Positions 1 to 9,321 are shown, counted from the first letter of the stretch. The stretch is 64,000 nt of DNA from Mycobacterium sp. DL (GCF_039729195.1 NZ_CP155796.1:1054001-1118000), one strand, 5' to 3'. Notes: a model not told the origin generated them from the letters alone. A program made the numbers and translations.

Positions 1-394
1 GATGGACGAAGCCCAGAACTTCGCACCGGCCAAGGGATTCACCGCCTGCACCCGCAGCACTTTGGCGCTGTCGTCGCAGGCTCGCAAATACGGCCTCGGC
101 TTGGTCTTCGCGACGCAGGCGCCCAAGGGTGTCAACCACAACATCCCCGGCAACGCCGCCACGCAGTTCTACGGCCTGCTCAACTCACCGGCCCAGATCG
201 AGGCGGCCCGCGAGATGGCCCGCGCCAAGGGCGGTCTGGTCCCCGACATCAGCAGGCTGCGGGCCGGCAACTTCTATGTCGCGACCGAGGGTGAATCCTT
301 CCACCGGATCGTCGCGCCGTGGTGCCTGTCCTACCACCCGGCGAGTCCACCGTCAGCGGAAGATGTTCTTGCGCTGGCGACTTCGACGCGGTGA
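1..394 (+). CDS. HerA/DUF87-type ATPase, C-terminal fragment
   Basis: This is the last 130 or so residues of a gene that begins upstream of the window, in the reading frame that starts a codon at base 2. The visible part opens with a Walker-B-like MDEAQNF, followed by an arginine-rich sensor-like segment (SSQARKYGLGLVFATQAP) and a NSPAQIEAAREM stretch. This pattern is typical of HerA/DUF853-type hexameric AAA-like ATPases (DNA translocases or bacterial ATP-binding proteins of unknown substrate). The N-terminal Walker A part is not visible, so substrate and full length cannot be judged. A near-perfect hairpin follows the stop codon and could end its transcript. Confidence 0.6.
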   Translation, partial: MDEAQNFAPAKGFTACTRSTLALSSQARKYGLGLVFATQAPKGVNHNIPGNAATQFYGLLNSPAQIEAAREMARAKGGLVPDISRLRAGNFYVATEGESFHRIVAPWCLSYHPASPPSAEDVLALATSTR

Positions 395-426
395 GGGTAG
401 GGAAACGGCTTGCGCCGCCCTCTGGC

Positions 427-494
427 CGAGATTGACAGCACGGTTGCGGTCCCAGCTCTTGATGAAGGTCTTCACAGCCGTGGTGTCAATCTCG
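427..494. repeat. Imperfect intergenic hairpin (possible terminator)
   Basis: The arms at 427-446 and 475-494 match at 18 of 20 positions (core CGAGATTGACA) around a 28-base loop. It lies 33 bases after the stop of the HerA-like gene. The CCGAGATTG core is also found inside the 83-bp repeat at 62.16 kb, which suggests membership of a wider element family. There is no T-tract. Confidence 0.55.
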
Positions 495-540
495 CTGCGA
501 GGCGCGCCGGGGGTGGTTGCGCCAACCTGGCAGTTGCGGT

Positions 541-557
541 CGGGAATACCATTCCGG
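541..557. repeat. Short GGAAT-ACC-ATTCC palindrome
   Basis: GGAATACCATTCC at about 543-555 is a perfect 5-bp-arm palindrome directly upstream of the rhodanese start codon. It resembles the cores of the longer hairpins at 9.26 kb and 30.37 kb. It could be a degenerate copy of that family or chance. Confidence 0.35.
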
Positions 558-558
558 G

Positions 559-1404
559 ATGGGTAGTCGCGACAGTGTGCTGATCACCGCCGACGAGTTG
601 GCGCGCAGGCTCGACGAGGGCGAGCCGGTGACGCTGCTCGACGTGCGGTGGTCGCTGCCCGAACCGGACGGTGCCGCGGCCTATGAGGCAGGTCATCTGC
701 CCGGGGCGGTGTACGTGTCCCTCGACGATGAGCTCACCGACCACGCAGCGACGGGACGTGGCCGTCATCCGCTGCCGTCCGGGGGCGGGCTGCAGGAGGC
801 CGCGCGGCGCTGGGGGGTGCGCACCGGGGTCCCGGTGGTGGTGTACGACGACTGGAACCGTGCCGCGTCGGCGCGTGCGTGGTGGGTGCTCACGGCCGCG
901 GGGATCTCCGACGTCAGGATCCTCGACGGCGGGCTGTCCGCGTGGCCGGGTGAACTCGACACGGGCACGGTCACTCCGGTGCCCGGCGATGTGACGGTCG
1001 CCCATGACGACCTCTATGTGGGGGCCCGCCCCACCGTGACCGCCGAGGGCGTGCCCGGCATCGGGGTGCTGCTCGACGCCCGCGCGCCGGAGCGCTACCG
1101 CGGCGAGGTCGAACCCGTCGACCCGGTGGCCGGCCACATCCCCGGAGCACGCAACGTGCCGAGCACCGGCCTGCTGACCGCTGACGGAACCTGGCTGTCG
1201 CAGCGCGAGCTCACCGCACTGTTCGACTCCCACGGTGTCACCGCCGGCTCGGATGTCGCGGCGTACTGCGGCTCCGGGGTGACGGCTGCGGTGACTGTCG
1301 CCGCGCTTGCGGCCGTCGGGATCGACGCCGCGCTGTATGCCGGGTCGTGGTCGGAGTGGAGTTCGGATCCGGCACGTCCCGTCGCCCGCGAAATCACTCC
1401 TTGA
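559..1404 (+). CDS. Two-domain rhodanese sulfurtransferase (SseA/3-mercaptopyruvate sulfurtransferase type)
   Basis: This 281-residue protein has two tandem rhodanese domains. The N-terminal one (about 10-125) keeps the fold motifs LLDVRW, GHLPGAVYV and VVYDDW but lacks the catalytic cysteine. The C-terminal one carries the active-site loop CGSGVTA with Cys237, and LLDARAPERYRGEVEPVDPVAGHIPGA-type sequence before it. Family members transfer sulfane sulfur from thiosulfate or 3-mercaptopyruvate to cyanide or thiol acceptors in the cytoplasm. The CGSGVTA loop resembles the mercaptopyruvate sulfurtransferase consensus more than the CRKGVTA of thiosulfate enzymes, but substrate is an inference. 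ATG 559 is chosen over an in-frame TTG at 517 because homology starts just after it. Confidence 0.85.
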   Translation: MGSRDSVLITADELARRLDEGEPVTLLDVRWSLPEPDGAAAYEAGHLPGAVYVSLDDELTDHAATGRGRHPLPSGGGLQEAARRWGVRTGVPVVVYDDWNRAASARAWWVLTAAGISDVRILDGGLSAWPGELDTGTVTPVPGDVTVAHDDLYVGARPTVTAEGVPGIGVLLDARAPERYRGEVEPVDPVAGHIPGARNVPSTGLLTADGTWLSQRELTALFDSHGVTAGSDVAAYCGSGVTAAVTVAALAAVGIDAALYAGSWSEWSSDPARPVAREITP

Positions 1405-2749
1405 GGTCGAGAACCGGGGTGGGTCGCTGGAATCCGCGTGTGACCACCACCAGCCAGAGGACACCGATCGCCAGCCAGATCAGGCCCAGCACCAGCGTCA
1501 TCCCGGACAAGCTGGTCCACAGCCACACGGTCAGGATGAACCCGATAGCCGGGGCGACGAGGTTGAGCAGCACGTTGGAGCGCTCCCCCCGGTCCACGAA
1601 GAAGTGTTTGATCACCGACAGGTTCACCGCCGAGAACGCCACCAGGGCACCGAAGCTGACCAGGGAGGCCAGCATGGCGAGGTCGATCACAATGGCCAGC
1701 AGCGACACCACGCTGACCACTGCGATGGCGTACACCGGCGTGCTGAACCGGGCCGACACATGGCCGAACACCTTGCGCGGCAGGACTCCGTCGCGGCCCA
1801 TCGCGAACAGGATTCGCGCCACCGAGGCCTGAGAGGTCAACGCCGAACCCACGCAGCCGGCCACGTAGGCGGCGGTGAAGAACGTGTTGAGGAACTGCCC
1901 GCCTGCGGCGGCCATCACGTCGAGCGAACCGGAATCGACATCGGCGAAGTCGTGGGACGGGAACACCAGGTGCGACACATAGGACAGCACGATGAAGATG
2001 GTCCCCGACACGACCGTCGCGATCATGATCGCGTACGGCACGGTGCGTTTGGCGTCCTTGGCCTCCTCGGACAGTGTCGAGACCGCGTCGAAGCCGAGGA
2101 AGGACAGACACAGAATCGCCGCGCCGGCCAGGACCGGACTCATCCCCGCGGCACTGCCGTCACCGGTGAACGGGCCCAGCAGGTCGACGGTGCCGTAACC
2201 CGAGATCACCCTCACGGCGAGCACCAGGAACGTCACGATGAAGACGGCTTGGATCGCGATGATCAGGAAGTTCGCCCGGGCCACCGACACGATGCCGACG
2301 ATGTTGAGCACCGTGACGATTGCGATCGCGATGATGATGATCGCCCACTCCGGTAGTGCGGGCACCGCCGCGTTCAGGTAGAGGCCGATGACAAGGTAGT
2401 TGAGCATCGGCAGGAACAGGTAGTCCAGCAGCAGCGACCATCCGGCCAGGAAGCCGGCAGGTGCGCCGAACGTCCGCTGTGTGTAGGTGTATGCCGACCC
2501 GGCGATCGGTATCGCCCGCGACATCCGGGCGTAGGACAGCGCGGTGAACACCATCGCGGTCAGGGTGACCGCATAGGCCAACGGCACCCGGCCACCGCTG
2601 GTCTCGGTGACGATGCCGTAGGTGGTGAACACCGTCAACGGCACCATGTACACCAGGCCGAACAGCACGAGCGACGGCAGGCCCAGCGCGCGTTTCAGAT
2701 GGCCCTCGCGGGCGTCGAGGTCGGGTACGAACGACTCCGAGGTGCTCAT
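1394..2749 (-). CDS. APC-family amino acid/amine permease
   Basis: This 451-residue integral membrane protein has about twelve hydrophobic segments and the APC superfamily signature near the N-terminus (LGLPSLVLFGLVYMVPLTVFTTYG, then RMSRAIPIAGSAYTYTQRTFG). It should import an amino acid, amine or related nitrogen compound. Its ATG overlaps the stop of the amidohydrolase gene by four bases (ATGA), so it is the last gene of a coupled nitrilase-amidohydrolase-permease operon and probably brings in the compound they hydrolyse. Longer in-frame starts upstream run through the amidohydrolase gene and are rejected. The stop codon overlaps the convergent rhodanese gene by 11 bases. Confidence 0.85.
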   Translation of the reverse strand: MSTSESFVPDLDAREGHLKRALGLPSLVLFGLVYMVPLTVFTTYGIVTETSGGRVPLAYAVTLTAMVFTALSYARMSRAIPIAGSAYTYTQRTFGAPAGFLAGWSLLLDYLFLPMLNYLVIGLYLNAAVPALPEWAIIIIAIAIVTVLNIVGIVSVARANFLIIAIQAVFIVTFLVLAVRVISGYGTVDLLGPFTGDGSAAGMSPVLAGAAILCLSFLGFDAVSTLSEEAKDAKRTVPYAIMIATVVSGTIFIVLSYVSHLVFPSHDFADVDSGSLDVMAAAGGQFLNTFFTAAYVAGCVGSALTSQASVARILFAMGRDGVLPRKVFGHVSARFSTPVYAIAVVSVVSLLAIVIDLAMLASLVSFGALVAFSAVNLSVIKHFFVDRGERSNVLLNLVAPAIGFILTVWLWTSLSGMTLVLGLIWLAIGVLWLVVVTRGFQRPTPVLDLKE

Positions 2750-4371
2750 GACTGTCCCTTCACTGCGTCGGCGCGGTAGACCGGATCCCCGCGCAAGTAG
2801 GTGGCCCGGATGCCGACCTTCGGCAACTCCAGTGGTGGTGTGGCGCGCGGATCCTGGTGCAGCCAGATCATGTCGGCTTCGGCGCCCGGTCCGAGGCGGC
2901 CCCAATTGCTCTCGGCAAAGGCCTGATTCGCGACGCCGGCGGTGTAGGCGCTGAGCGCCTCCTCGATGGGCAGGATCTCGTGCGGCGTCCAGCCGCCTTC
3001 GGGCGCACCGTCCTCGGTGCTTCGCGACACCGCGACCGCGATCCCGTCGAGCGGGGCCCCCGAGGACACCGGCCAGTCCGAGCCGAAGCTCAGCGGCGCG
3101 CCCGAGCGCTCCAGCGTGCGGATCGGGTACTGCTTGTCGGCCCGCTCGGCGCCCAGTCGCGGGATCGTCAGCACTGTCATCAACGCATCAAGCTGTGCCC
3201 ACAGCGGTTGCATGTTGGGGATGACACCGAGTTCGGCGAACCGGGCCAGGTCGGCGTCGTCGACCAACTGGCAGTGCGCGATCACCGGTCGCCGGTCCCG
3301 CGGGCCGTTCTGTGCGACAACGTATTCGATGGCATCCAGTGCCTGCCGGACCGCGGCGTCGCCGATGGCGTGGATGTGGATCTGCAGTCCGAGTCCGTCG
3401 ACGCGTCGCGCAGCCTCGGCCAGCGAGTCGCCTTCCCAGTTGCGCATGCCCAGGTGCTCATGCAGGCCCGAGCAGTACGGCGCCAGCAGCGCACCGGTTT
3501 CGTTCTCCACCACCCCGTCGGCGAAGAACTTCACCGTCTGTGCGGTGAGCAACGGGTTGGCGGCGGCCTCGACCAGCGCGCGCTGTTCGGCGAAACGGGT
3601 TACCTGAGAGTCGAAGTGCCGCGGGTCGGCGTACAGCGCCAGGTTGAACCGCATCCGCAGCTTTCCGCGCCGCGCCGCCTCGACATAGGTCGCCACATCG
3701 GCGGGTTCCACCCAGGCATCCTGAACCCACGTCACACCGCGGGCCAGGTAGTAGTCGGCGGCGGTGCCGAGCGCGTCGATGCGCACCTGCTCGTCGAGCG
3801 GGGGCATCACGTTCATCACCAGATCGGTGGCGCCCCACTCCCGCAGCGTCCCGAGCACCGATCCGTCGTCGCGGTGCGGGATCTCGCCGAGTGCCGGATC
3901 CGGGGTGTCGGCGGTGATTCCCGCCCGGCGCAGGGCCTCGGAGTTGCACCAGACGGTGTGGTAGTCCCACGCCCGCAGCACCACGGGGCGGTCGGGCACC
4001 GCTGCGTCGAGCCAGTGTGCGTCGAAGAGCCCGCCGGGTGCCAGGCTGCCGTCGTAGGAGGCACCGACGATCCAGTCCTGCTCGGGGTGATCGTCGGCGT
4101 ATTTCTTGACCGCAGAGAGGATCTCGTCGACCGAACCGCACCCGCGCACCGGCGGCCCGACTGCCTCCAGTCCGCCGTAGAGGGGGTGGGCGTGCCCGTC
4201 GCCGAAGGACGGCATCAGGAACCCGCCACCCAGGTCGACCCGGTCGGCCTCGGCGCCGCGGGCACGTGCCTCGTCGCCGAGTGCGGCCACCACACCGTCG
4301 ACGACCAGCAGTGCGTCGGTCTCCTCGGAGCCGGTCCAGACGACACCGCCGTCGTACAGCGTCGCGCTCAT
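2746..4371 (-). CDS. YtcJ/NfdA-type metal-dependent amidohydrolase
   Basis: This 541-residue member of the amidohydrolase superfamily (amidohydrolase_3) has the metal-binding HxH in FGDGHAHPLYGG at about 58-65. Later elements are HIHAIGDAAVRQALDA, IAHCQLV and SFGSDWPV, which supply the further histidines and the aspartate of the binuclear metal site. YtcJ/NfdA proteins hydrolyse amide or formamide bonds of varied substrates, and the true substrate cannot be read from sequence. It overlaps both neighbours by ATGA junctions, so it is translationally coupled to the nitrilase upstream and the permease downstream. Cytoplasmic; no signal peptide is seen. Confidence 0.85.
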   Translation of the reverse strand: MSATLYDGGVVWTGSEETDALLVVDGVVAALGDEARARGAEADRVDLGGGFLMPSFGDGHAHPLYGGLEAVGPPVRGCGSVDEILSAVKKYADDHPEQDWIVGASYDGSLAPGGLFDAHWLDAAVPDRPVVLRAWDYHTVWCNSEALRRAGITADTPDPALGEIPHRDDGSVLGTLREWGATDLVMNVMPPLDEQVRIDALGTAADYYLARGVTWVQDAWVEPADVATYVEAARRGKLRMRFNLALYADPRHFDSQVTRFAEQRALVEAAANPLLTAQTVKFFADGVVENETGALLAPYCSGLHEHLGMRNWEGDSLAEAARRVDGLGLQIHIHAIGDAAVRQALDAIEYVVAQNGPRDRRPVIAHCQLVDDADLARFAELGVIPNMQPLWAQLDALMTVLTIPRLGAERADKQYPIRTLERSGAPLSFGSDWPVSSGAPLDGIAVAVSRSTEDGAPEGGWTPHEILPIEEALSAYTAGVANQAFAESNWGRLGPGAEADMIWLHQDPRATPPLELPKVGIRATYLRGDPVYRADAVKGQS

Positions 4372-5348
4372 TTGACCACCGCGGTCGCCCGCTGTCCGAC
4401 ACCGTAAGGATGTTGTGTGTCAACGGGTTCGGTGAGAGCTGCGTAGGTGTCCGGTCTGCGGGTCAGCAGGAACGGGAACAGCTCGAGCCAGTCCCGGCGC
4501 TGGTCGAGATCGAGGTCGGCGACCAGCACCGCTTCCTCGTCACGCGGGGCCTGCACCAGCACCCTCCCGTACGGATCGGAGATGAACGACGACCCGTAGA
4601 ACGTCACCGAGCCCTCATTGCCGACGCGGTTGGGCACCACCATGAACAGGCCGCTGTTGATGCCGTTGGCGACGATGACCTGCTGCCACAGCGGGCGGGT
4701 GTCAAAATCCGGGAACACCGGCTCGGAGCCGATGGCGGTGGGGTACACGACGATCTCGGCGCCACCCAGCGAATAGTTGCGCGCCACCTCGGGAAACCAT
4801 TCGTCCCAGCAGGTCGGCAGCCCGATGCGGGCGCCGAGGCCATCGGGTTCGTACACCGGATAGGGGTCGTCGGCCGGGCCGGCGCGGAAGTAGGTGTCCT
4901 CGTAGTAGCCGGCCGAGATCGGGATGTGCAGCTTGCGGGTCCGGGCTACCAGTTCGCCCGCCGGCGACACCAGGATCGCGGTGTTGAAGCCGAGCCCGTC
5001 GGCGTCGGGGGCGCTCTCGTAGAGCGACGCGTGTACGAAGACGCCGTGGGCAGCGGCGGCCTCGGCCGCCAGCGCGAACGTCGGTCCGTCGGCCAGACCC
5101 TCGGCCAGGGCACCGGGATTGGGCCCGGCAGGCTGATCGGCCGGGTAGCGCAACAGCGTGATCTCGGGCAGGAACACCGCGGTCGCACCCTCGGCGGCGG
5201 CGCGGTTGATGCCGTCGCGCAGCACCCGGGTGAGTTCGGCGGCATCCGGGCGCCAGCGGTGCTGAACCAGTCCGACACGCAGCGGCGGGCGCTGGGAGTC
5301 CGTCGACCGCGACATCGGCGGGGCGGCGGGGGCAGTGAGCGTGAGCAT
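4368..5348 (-). CDS. Carbon-nitrogen hydrolase (nitrilase superfamily)
   Basis: This protein of 326 residues has the full nitrilase-superfamily triad: Glu62 in FLPEITLL, Lys139 in TRKLHIP and Cys180 in GLPTCWDEWFPE. The WDEWFPE sequence after the cysteine is characteristic of the N-carbamoylputrescine amidase / beta-ureidopropionase-like branch, so an N-carbamoyl or amide substrate is likely (inference). It is the first gene of a three-gene operon with the amidohydrolase and permease. The ATG at 5348 lies 11 bases from a perfect palindrome shared with the divergent TetR gene. A second ATG at 5315 would give a product 11 residues shorter and starts nearer the conserved region, so the exact start is uncertain. 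Confidence 0.85.
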   Translation of the reverse strand: MLTLTAPAAPPMSRSTDSQRPPLRVGLVQHRWRPDAAELTRVLRDGINRAAAEGATAVFLPEITLLRYPADQPAGPNPGALAEGLADGPTFALAAEAAAAHGVFVHASLYESAPDADGLGFNTAILVSPAGELVARTRKLHIPISAGYYEDTYFRAGPADDPYPVYEPDGLGARIGLPTCWDEWFPEVARNYSLGGAEIVVYPTAIGSEPVFPDFDTRPLWQQVIVANGINSGLFMVVPNRVGNEGSVTFYGSSFISDPYGRVLVQAPRDEEAVLVADLDLDQRRDWLELFPFLLTRRPDTYAALTEPVDTQHPYGVGQRATAVVK

Positions 5349-5358
5349 CCGGCTCCTA

Positions 5359-5377
5359 AAACGAATGAGGTTCGTTT
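5359..5377. promoter_or_regulatory. Probable TetR operator between divergent genes
   Basis: AAACGAA-TGAGG-TTCGTTT is a perfect 7-bp inverted repeat with a 5-base centre. It sits between the nitrilase start (5348, minus strand) and the TetR start (5422, plus strand). The size and position are typical of TetR-family operators controlling a divergent operon and the regulator itself. Confidence 0.7.
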
Positions 5378-5421
5378 ATTGTGAACTGAGTCACTTCCTC
5401 GCGCAAGACGGGAGTTGCGGC

Positions 5422-6030
5422 ATGGGACGACCACGCACACCGCTGCTGTCGACAGACCGGATTGCCGACGCGGCGCTGAAGTCGGTGATGGCGACCGGCG
5501 GCTTCACCATCCCGGGAATCGCACGTGCGCTGCGGGTGCGACCGTCGTCGCTGTACAACCACGTCAGCGGCCGCGACGAGATCGTCGAACTGCTGCGGGA
5601 ACGCGCGATGTCGCAGGTCCAACTCCCCGACGACGACCCAGGCCGGCCCTGGCGCGACGTCGTCGCCGACATCCTGCGCTCCTACCGGCGCAGCTACGCG
5701 CGCTACCCGCGGCTGATCCCGCTGATGACCGCCCACGCCGTCAACAGCACGCAGGCGTTCACGATGTACAACGCGCTCGCCGTCACGCTGCACCGCGGCG
5801 GTTTCGACCCGGCGGACACGCTGCGGGCGATCACGCTGATGGATTCGTTTGTCCTCGGCTCGGCGCTCGACGTGGCTGCCCCCGACGAACCCTGGCACAC
5901 CGGCGCCGAGGTCGGACCGGAACTGGCGGCTGCGCTGGCCACCGGTGAGCCCAAGTCGCAACGCGCCGACGACGCCTTCGAATACGGGCTGGCGGTGCTG
6001 TTGCGTGGGCTCCTACCCGGGGGAATGTGA
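5422..6030 (+). CDS. TetR-family transcriptional regulator
   Basis: This 202-residue protein has an N-terminal TetR helix-turn-helix (about 8-52, with FTIPGIARALRVRPSSLYNHVSGRDEIVELL) and a helical C-terminal ligand domain. It is transcribed away from the nitrilase operon and a palindrome lies in between, so it most likely represses that operon and senses the transported or hydrolysed nitrogen compound. The start at ATG 5422 (MGRPRTP) fits the usual position before the DNA-binding domain; an upstream in-frame GTG at 5335 would place the operator inside the coding region and is rejected. Confidence 0.85.
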   Translation: MGRPRTPLLSTDRIADAALKSVMATGGFTIPGIARALRVRPSSLYNHVSGRDEIVELLRERAMSQVQLPDDDPGRPWRDVVADILRSYRRSYARYPRLIPLMTAHAVNSTQAFTMYNALAVTLHRGGFDPADTLRAITLMDSFVLGSALDVAAPDEPWHTGAEVGPELAAALATGEPKSQRADDAFEYGLAVLLRGLLPGGM

Positions 6031-6057
6031 CCGAGCTCTCAGTGGTTGGCAGTAGGC

Positions 6058-6474
6058 ATGGCGAAGATGAGCAGTGACGAGCGCGAACGATATCTGGCCG
6101 ACGTGCACGTCGGCGTGATCGCCGTCGAGCGGCCCGACCGTGCCCCGCTGGCGGTACCGATCTGGTACGGCTATCGACCCGGGGGCGAGGTGCTGCTGTG
6201 GACCGAGTCAGAGTCCATCAAGCACAAGCTGATTCGTGATGCCGGCCGCTTCGCGATCACCGTGCAGGACGAGCAGCCGCCCTACAAGTACGTCACCGCC
6301 GAGGGCGACGTCACCGGCATCGGGCCCGCCGACGACGCGCAGGTGCGCGCGATCGCGGTCCGCTATCTCGGCGACGAAGCCGGCGGCCAGTTCGCCGACG
6401 AGAACCTCACCCCGACCTCGGTTGTCATCCGGATGCGCCCGCAGCGCTGGCTCAGCACCGATTACTCGAAGTAG
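6058..6474 (+). CDS. PPOX-class (pyridoxamine oxidase-fold) flavin/F420-binding protein
   Basis: The product has 138 residues and the split-barrel fold of the pyridoxamine 5'-phosphate oxidase family: AVERPDRAPLAVPIWYGYRPGGEVLLWT, then ESIKHKLIRDAGRFAITVQDEQPPYKYVTAEG. Mycobacteria have many such proteins that bind F420 or FMN and reduce small organic substrates. The cofactor cannot be fixed from the sequence. ATG 6058 is used; ATG 6067 is an alternative, and the TTG at 6046 is unlikely. It stands alone between the TetR gene and a lipoprotein gene. Confidence 0.75.
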   Translation: MAKMSSDERERYLADVHVGVIAVERPDRAPLAVPIWYGYRPGGEVLLWTESESIKHKLIRDAGRFAITVQDEQPPYKYVTAEGDVTGIGPADDAQVRAIAVRYLGDEAGGQFADENLTPTSVVIRMRPQRWLSTDYSK

Positions 6475-6510
6475 CTTCCTGCGGGGCTGAAATCTGCGAC
6501 CGTCTGGGGC

Positions 6511-7365
6511 ATGCGGATCTGGGTGGGGCCTCTGGTGGCGGCGAGTCTTGTTCTGGCGGGGTGCGGCGGTGCGCGAGAGCAGCAGCCCGATCCCTCCGAG
6601 GCGGCCCCGTCGGGCACGGTCGCGGCAGAGCAGAGCAGCGATCCTGATGTCGAGGACGACGGGGCGATGATCGTCACCTACGAGGATGCACAGACCCCTG
6701 ATGCGCTCGCCGGGCGCGCGCTGATGCAGGACAACGATCTGCTCGAGGACCTCGCCGACGACATCAACGAAACCCTGGCACTGCCCTACGACATCGACCT
6801 GCTCGGCTCACAATGTGATGAGGCGAACGCCTTTTGGGACTCGGACGAACAGTCGATCACCCTGTGTTACGAGGACGCCGCGCTCGCCGAACAGATCTTC
6901 ACCGAGGCCGGTGACCCCGACCCCGTCGCCTCGGCGCTGAACTCCGAGTACGCGACGTTCTATCACGAGGTCGGCCACATGGCCATCAACATCTACGAGT
7001 TGCCGGCCCTCGGCCGCGAGGAGGACGTGGCCGATCAACTCGCCGCGTTCGTGCTCCTGCAACCCGGCGACGACGGTGTGCCGGACCCGGAATCGGTGCA
7101 GGCGGTCAAGGACTTCGCGCGGACGTTCGGTGCGTCGGGGGTGCAGCGCGGTGAGGTCAGCGCGGAGGATTTTGCCGACGTGCACTCGCTGGACGAGACG
7201 CGGATGTTCAACCTGCAGTGCTGGATCTACGGCTCGAGTCCGGACACCAACGCGGATCTGGTCGCTGCCGGTGAACTCCCCGAAGGCCGAGCCGACGGCT
7301 GCGAAGACGAGTGGGCGCAACTCGACAACGCGTGGTCGACACTGCTCGACCCGTACTTCAAGTAG
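6511..7365 (+). CDS. Putative zinc metallopeptidase lipoprotein (DUF4344-like)
   Basis: This 284-residue protein has a lipoprotein signal peptide ending in the lipobox LAGC (Cys18), so it should be anchored to the outer face of the membrane. After an acidic linker the folded part has the HExxH motif HEVGH at 152-156, inside TFYHEVGHMAINIYELP, followed by GREEDVADQLAAFVLLQ, which could supply a further acidic metal ligand. This fits the DUF4344 putative metallopeptidase family. Four cysteines (two near 102-119 and two near the C-terminus) could form disulfides outside the cell. No substrate is known. The gene is convergent with the Ag85-like gene, whose stop lies 4 bases away. Confidence 0.75.
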   Translation: MRIWVGPLVAASLVLAGCGGAREQQPDPSEAAPSGTVAAEQSSDPDVEDDGAMIVTYEDAQTPDALAGRALMQDNDLLEDLADDINETLALPYDIDLLGSQCDEANAFWDSDEQSITLCYEDAALAEQIFTEAGDPDPVASALNSEYATFYHEVGHMAINIYELPALGREEDVADQLAAFVLLQPGDDGVPDPESVQAVKDFARTFGASGVQRGEVSAEDFADVHSLDETRMFNLQCWIYGSSPDTNADLVAAGELPEGRADGCEDEWAQLDNAWSTLLDPYFK

Positions 7366-7369
7366 CCGG

Positions 7370-8494
<1,125 letters not shown>

Positions 8495-8514
8495 TCAGCG
8501 ACGCGCGGGGTGCG

Positions 8515-9210
8515 TCAGCGCGCCGGATCCGCAGTGAGTGGCGAGGTCAGCACGATCGGCGCCTGGGCCATGAATCGTGGCGTGCTGCCGCGGTGTTCGT
8601 CGGCGGCGTGCACGGTGAACGGGTGCACCACATACATGTCACCCGGTGCGCCCGTCGCGTGCACCACCGGCCGGCCGGAGCTCGCCTCGTCGGCGAGACG
8701 TCCCGCGGACACCGCGTCCAGCGCGTCCTCACCCAGCGCGGCGGCGACGTCGCGGTGGGAGCCGACCCGGATCCGTGTCGGCGCGTCGTCGATGGTCACG
8801 TCGGACAGCAGGGTCAGCAGCAGCATGGTGTGCGGCCTGCGGCTGACCGCCCACGAACCGTCCGCCTGCGGTGTGTTCAGGTCGATGTGCCAGCCGCGGT
8901 CGTCGGCGGGCGGGGACACCGGGAATCGCACCGGGATGTTGCCCAACGATCCGCGCGGTTGCCATCCGCCGACACCGCAGACCGCGTCCAGTGCCTCGGC
9001 CAGACGCGGGCTGCGGACCAGGTCGCCGAACGGTCCCGCACCCGTCAGATCGGACGCCCACATCACCGGTCGGGTCCACGTGCTCGGATCATCGGGTGAC
9101 ACACCGAGCTGCTGCCACAGCAGCGCGCGGGCCGCGTCGGCCACCGCCCGTGGCGCCGCCTGCTCGACCTTGACGAACCCGTCCCGCTCGAACGCCTCGA
9201 CATCGACCAT
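8515..9210 (-). CDS. Phytanoyl-CoA dioxygenase (PhyH) family Fe(II)/2OG oxygenase
   Basis: This 231-residue protein begins MVDVEAFERDGFVKVEQA, the usual PhyH start. It has the HxD iron motif in RGWHIDLNTP and a distal histidine region MYVVHPFTVHAADEHRG with a following arginine for 2-oxoglutarate. Members hydroxylate small molecules or acyl-CoAs using Fe(II) and 2-oxoglutarate. The substrate here is unknown. ATG 9210 is chosen because longer frames run through an intergenic hairpin (9259-9321). It lies downstream of the MFS pump gene on the same strand and could share its transcript unless the hairpin stops it. Confidence 0.8.
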   Translation of the reverse strand: MVDVEAFERDGFVKVEQAAPRAVADAARALLWQQLGVSPDDPSTWTRPVMWASDLTGAGPFGDLVRSPRLAEALDAVCGVGGWQPRGSLGNIPVRFPVSPPADDRGWHIDLNTPQADGSWAVSRRPHTMLLLTLLSDVTIDDAPTRIRVGSHRDVAAALGEDALDAVSAGRLADEASSGRPVVHATGAPGDMYVVHPFTVHAADEHRGSTPRFMAQAPIVLTSPLTADPAR

Positions 9211-9258
9211 CCGCCGAGGGTGACACATCAGGCGGGTGGCTTTCCAATGGTTTTCGAT

Positions 9259-9321
9259 CGCCGGAATTGCGTTCCAGCAGGCCGTCTCTCGCGATTTGGC
9301 TGTTGGAATGCAATTCCGGCG
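9259..9321. repeat. Long hairpin with GGAATTGC core
   Basis: The arms at 9259-9275 and 9305-9321 are complementary over 17 bases with a single G/A difference. Each arm is itself nearly palindromic (GGAATTGCGTTCC). It lies between the MFS gene stop (9330) and the PhyH start (9210). It has the same architecture as the element at 30374-30437, with the mismatch at the equivalent place, so the two belong to one family. Confidence 0.75.

Noticed and set aside
2750..2905. Longer start for the APC permease
   Set aside because: The added residues are arginine-rich and run inside the amidohydrolase gene; the ATGA junction start is better.
2857..4407. 516-codon open frame antisense to the amidohydrolase
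   Set aside because: No recognisable motifs; the opposite strand has a complete amidohydrolase with HxH and later metal ligands.
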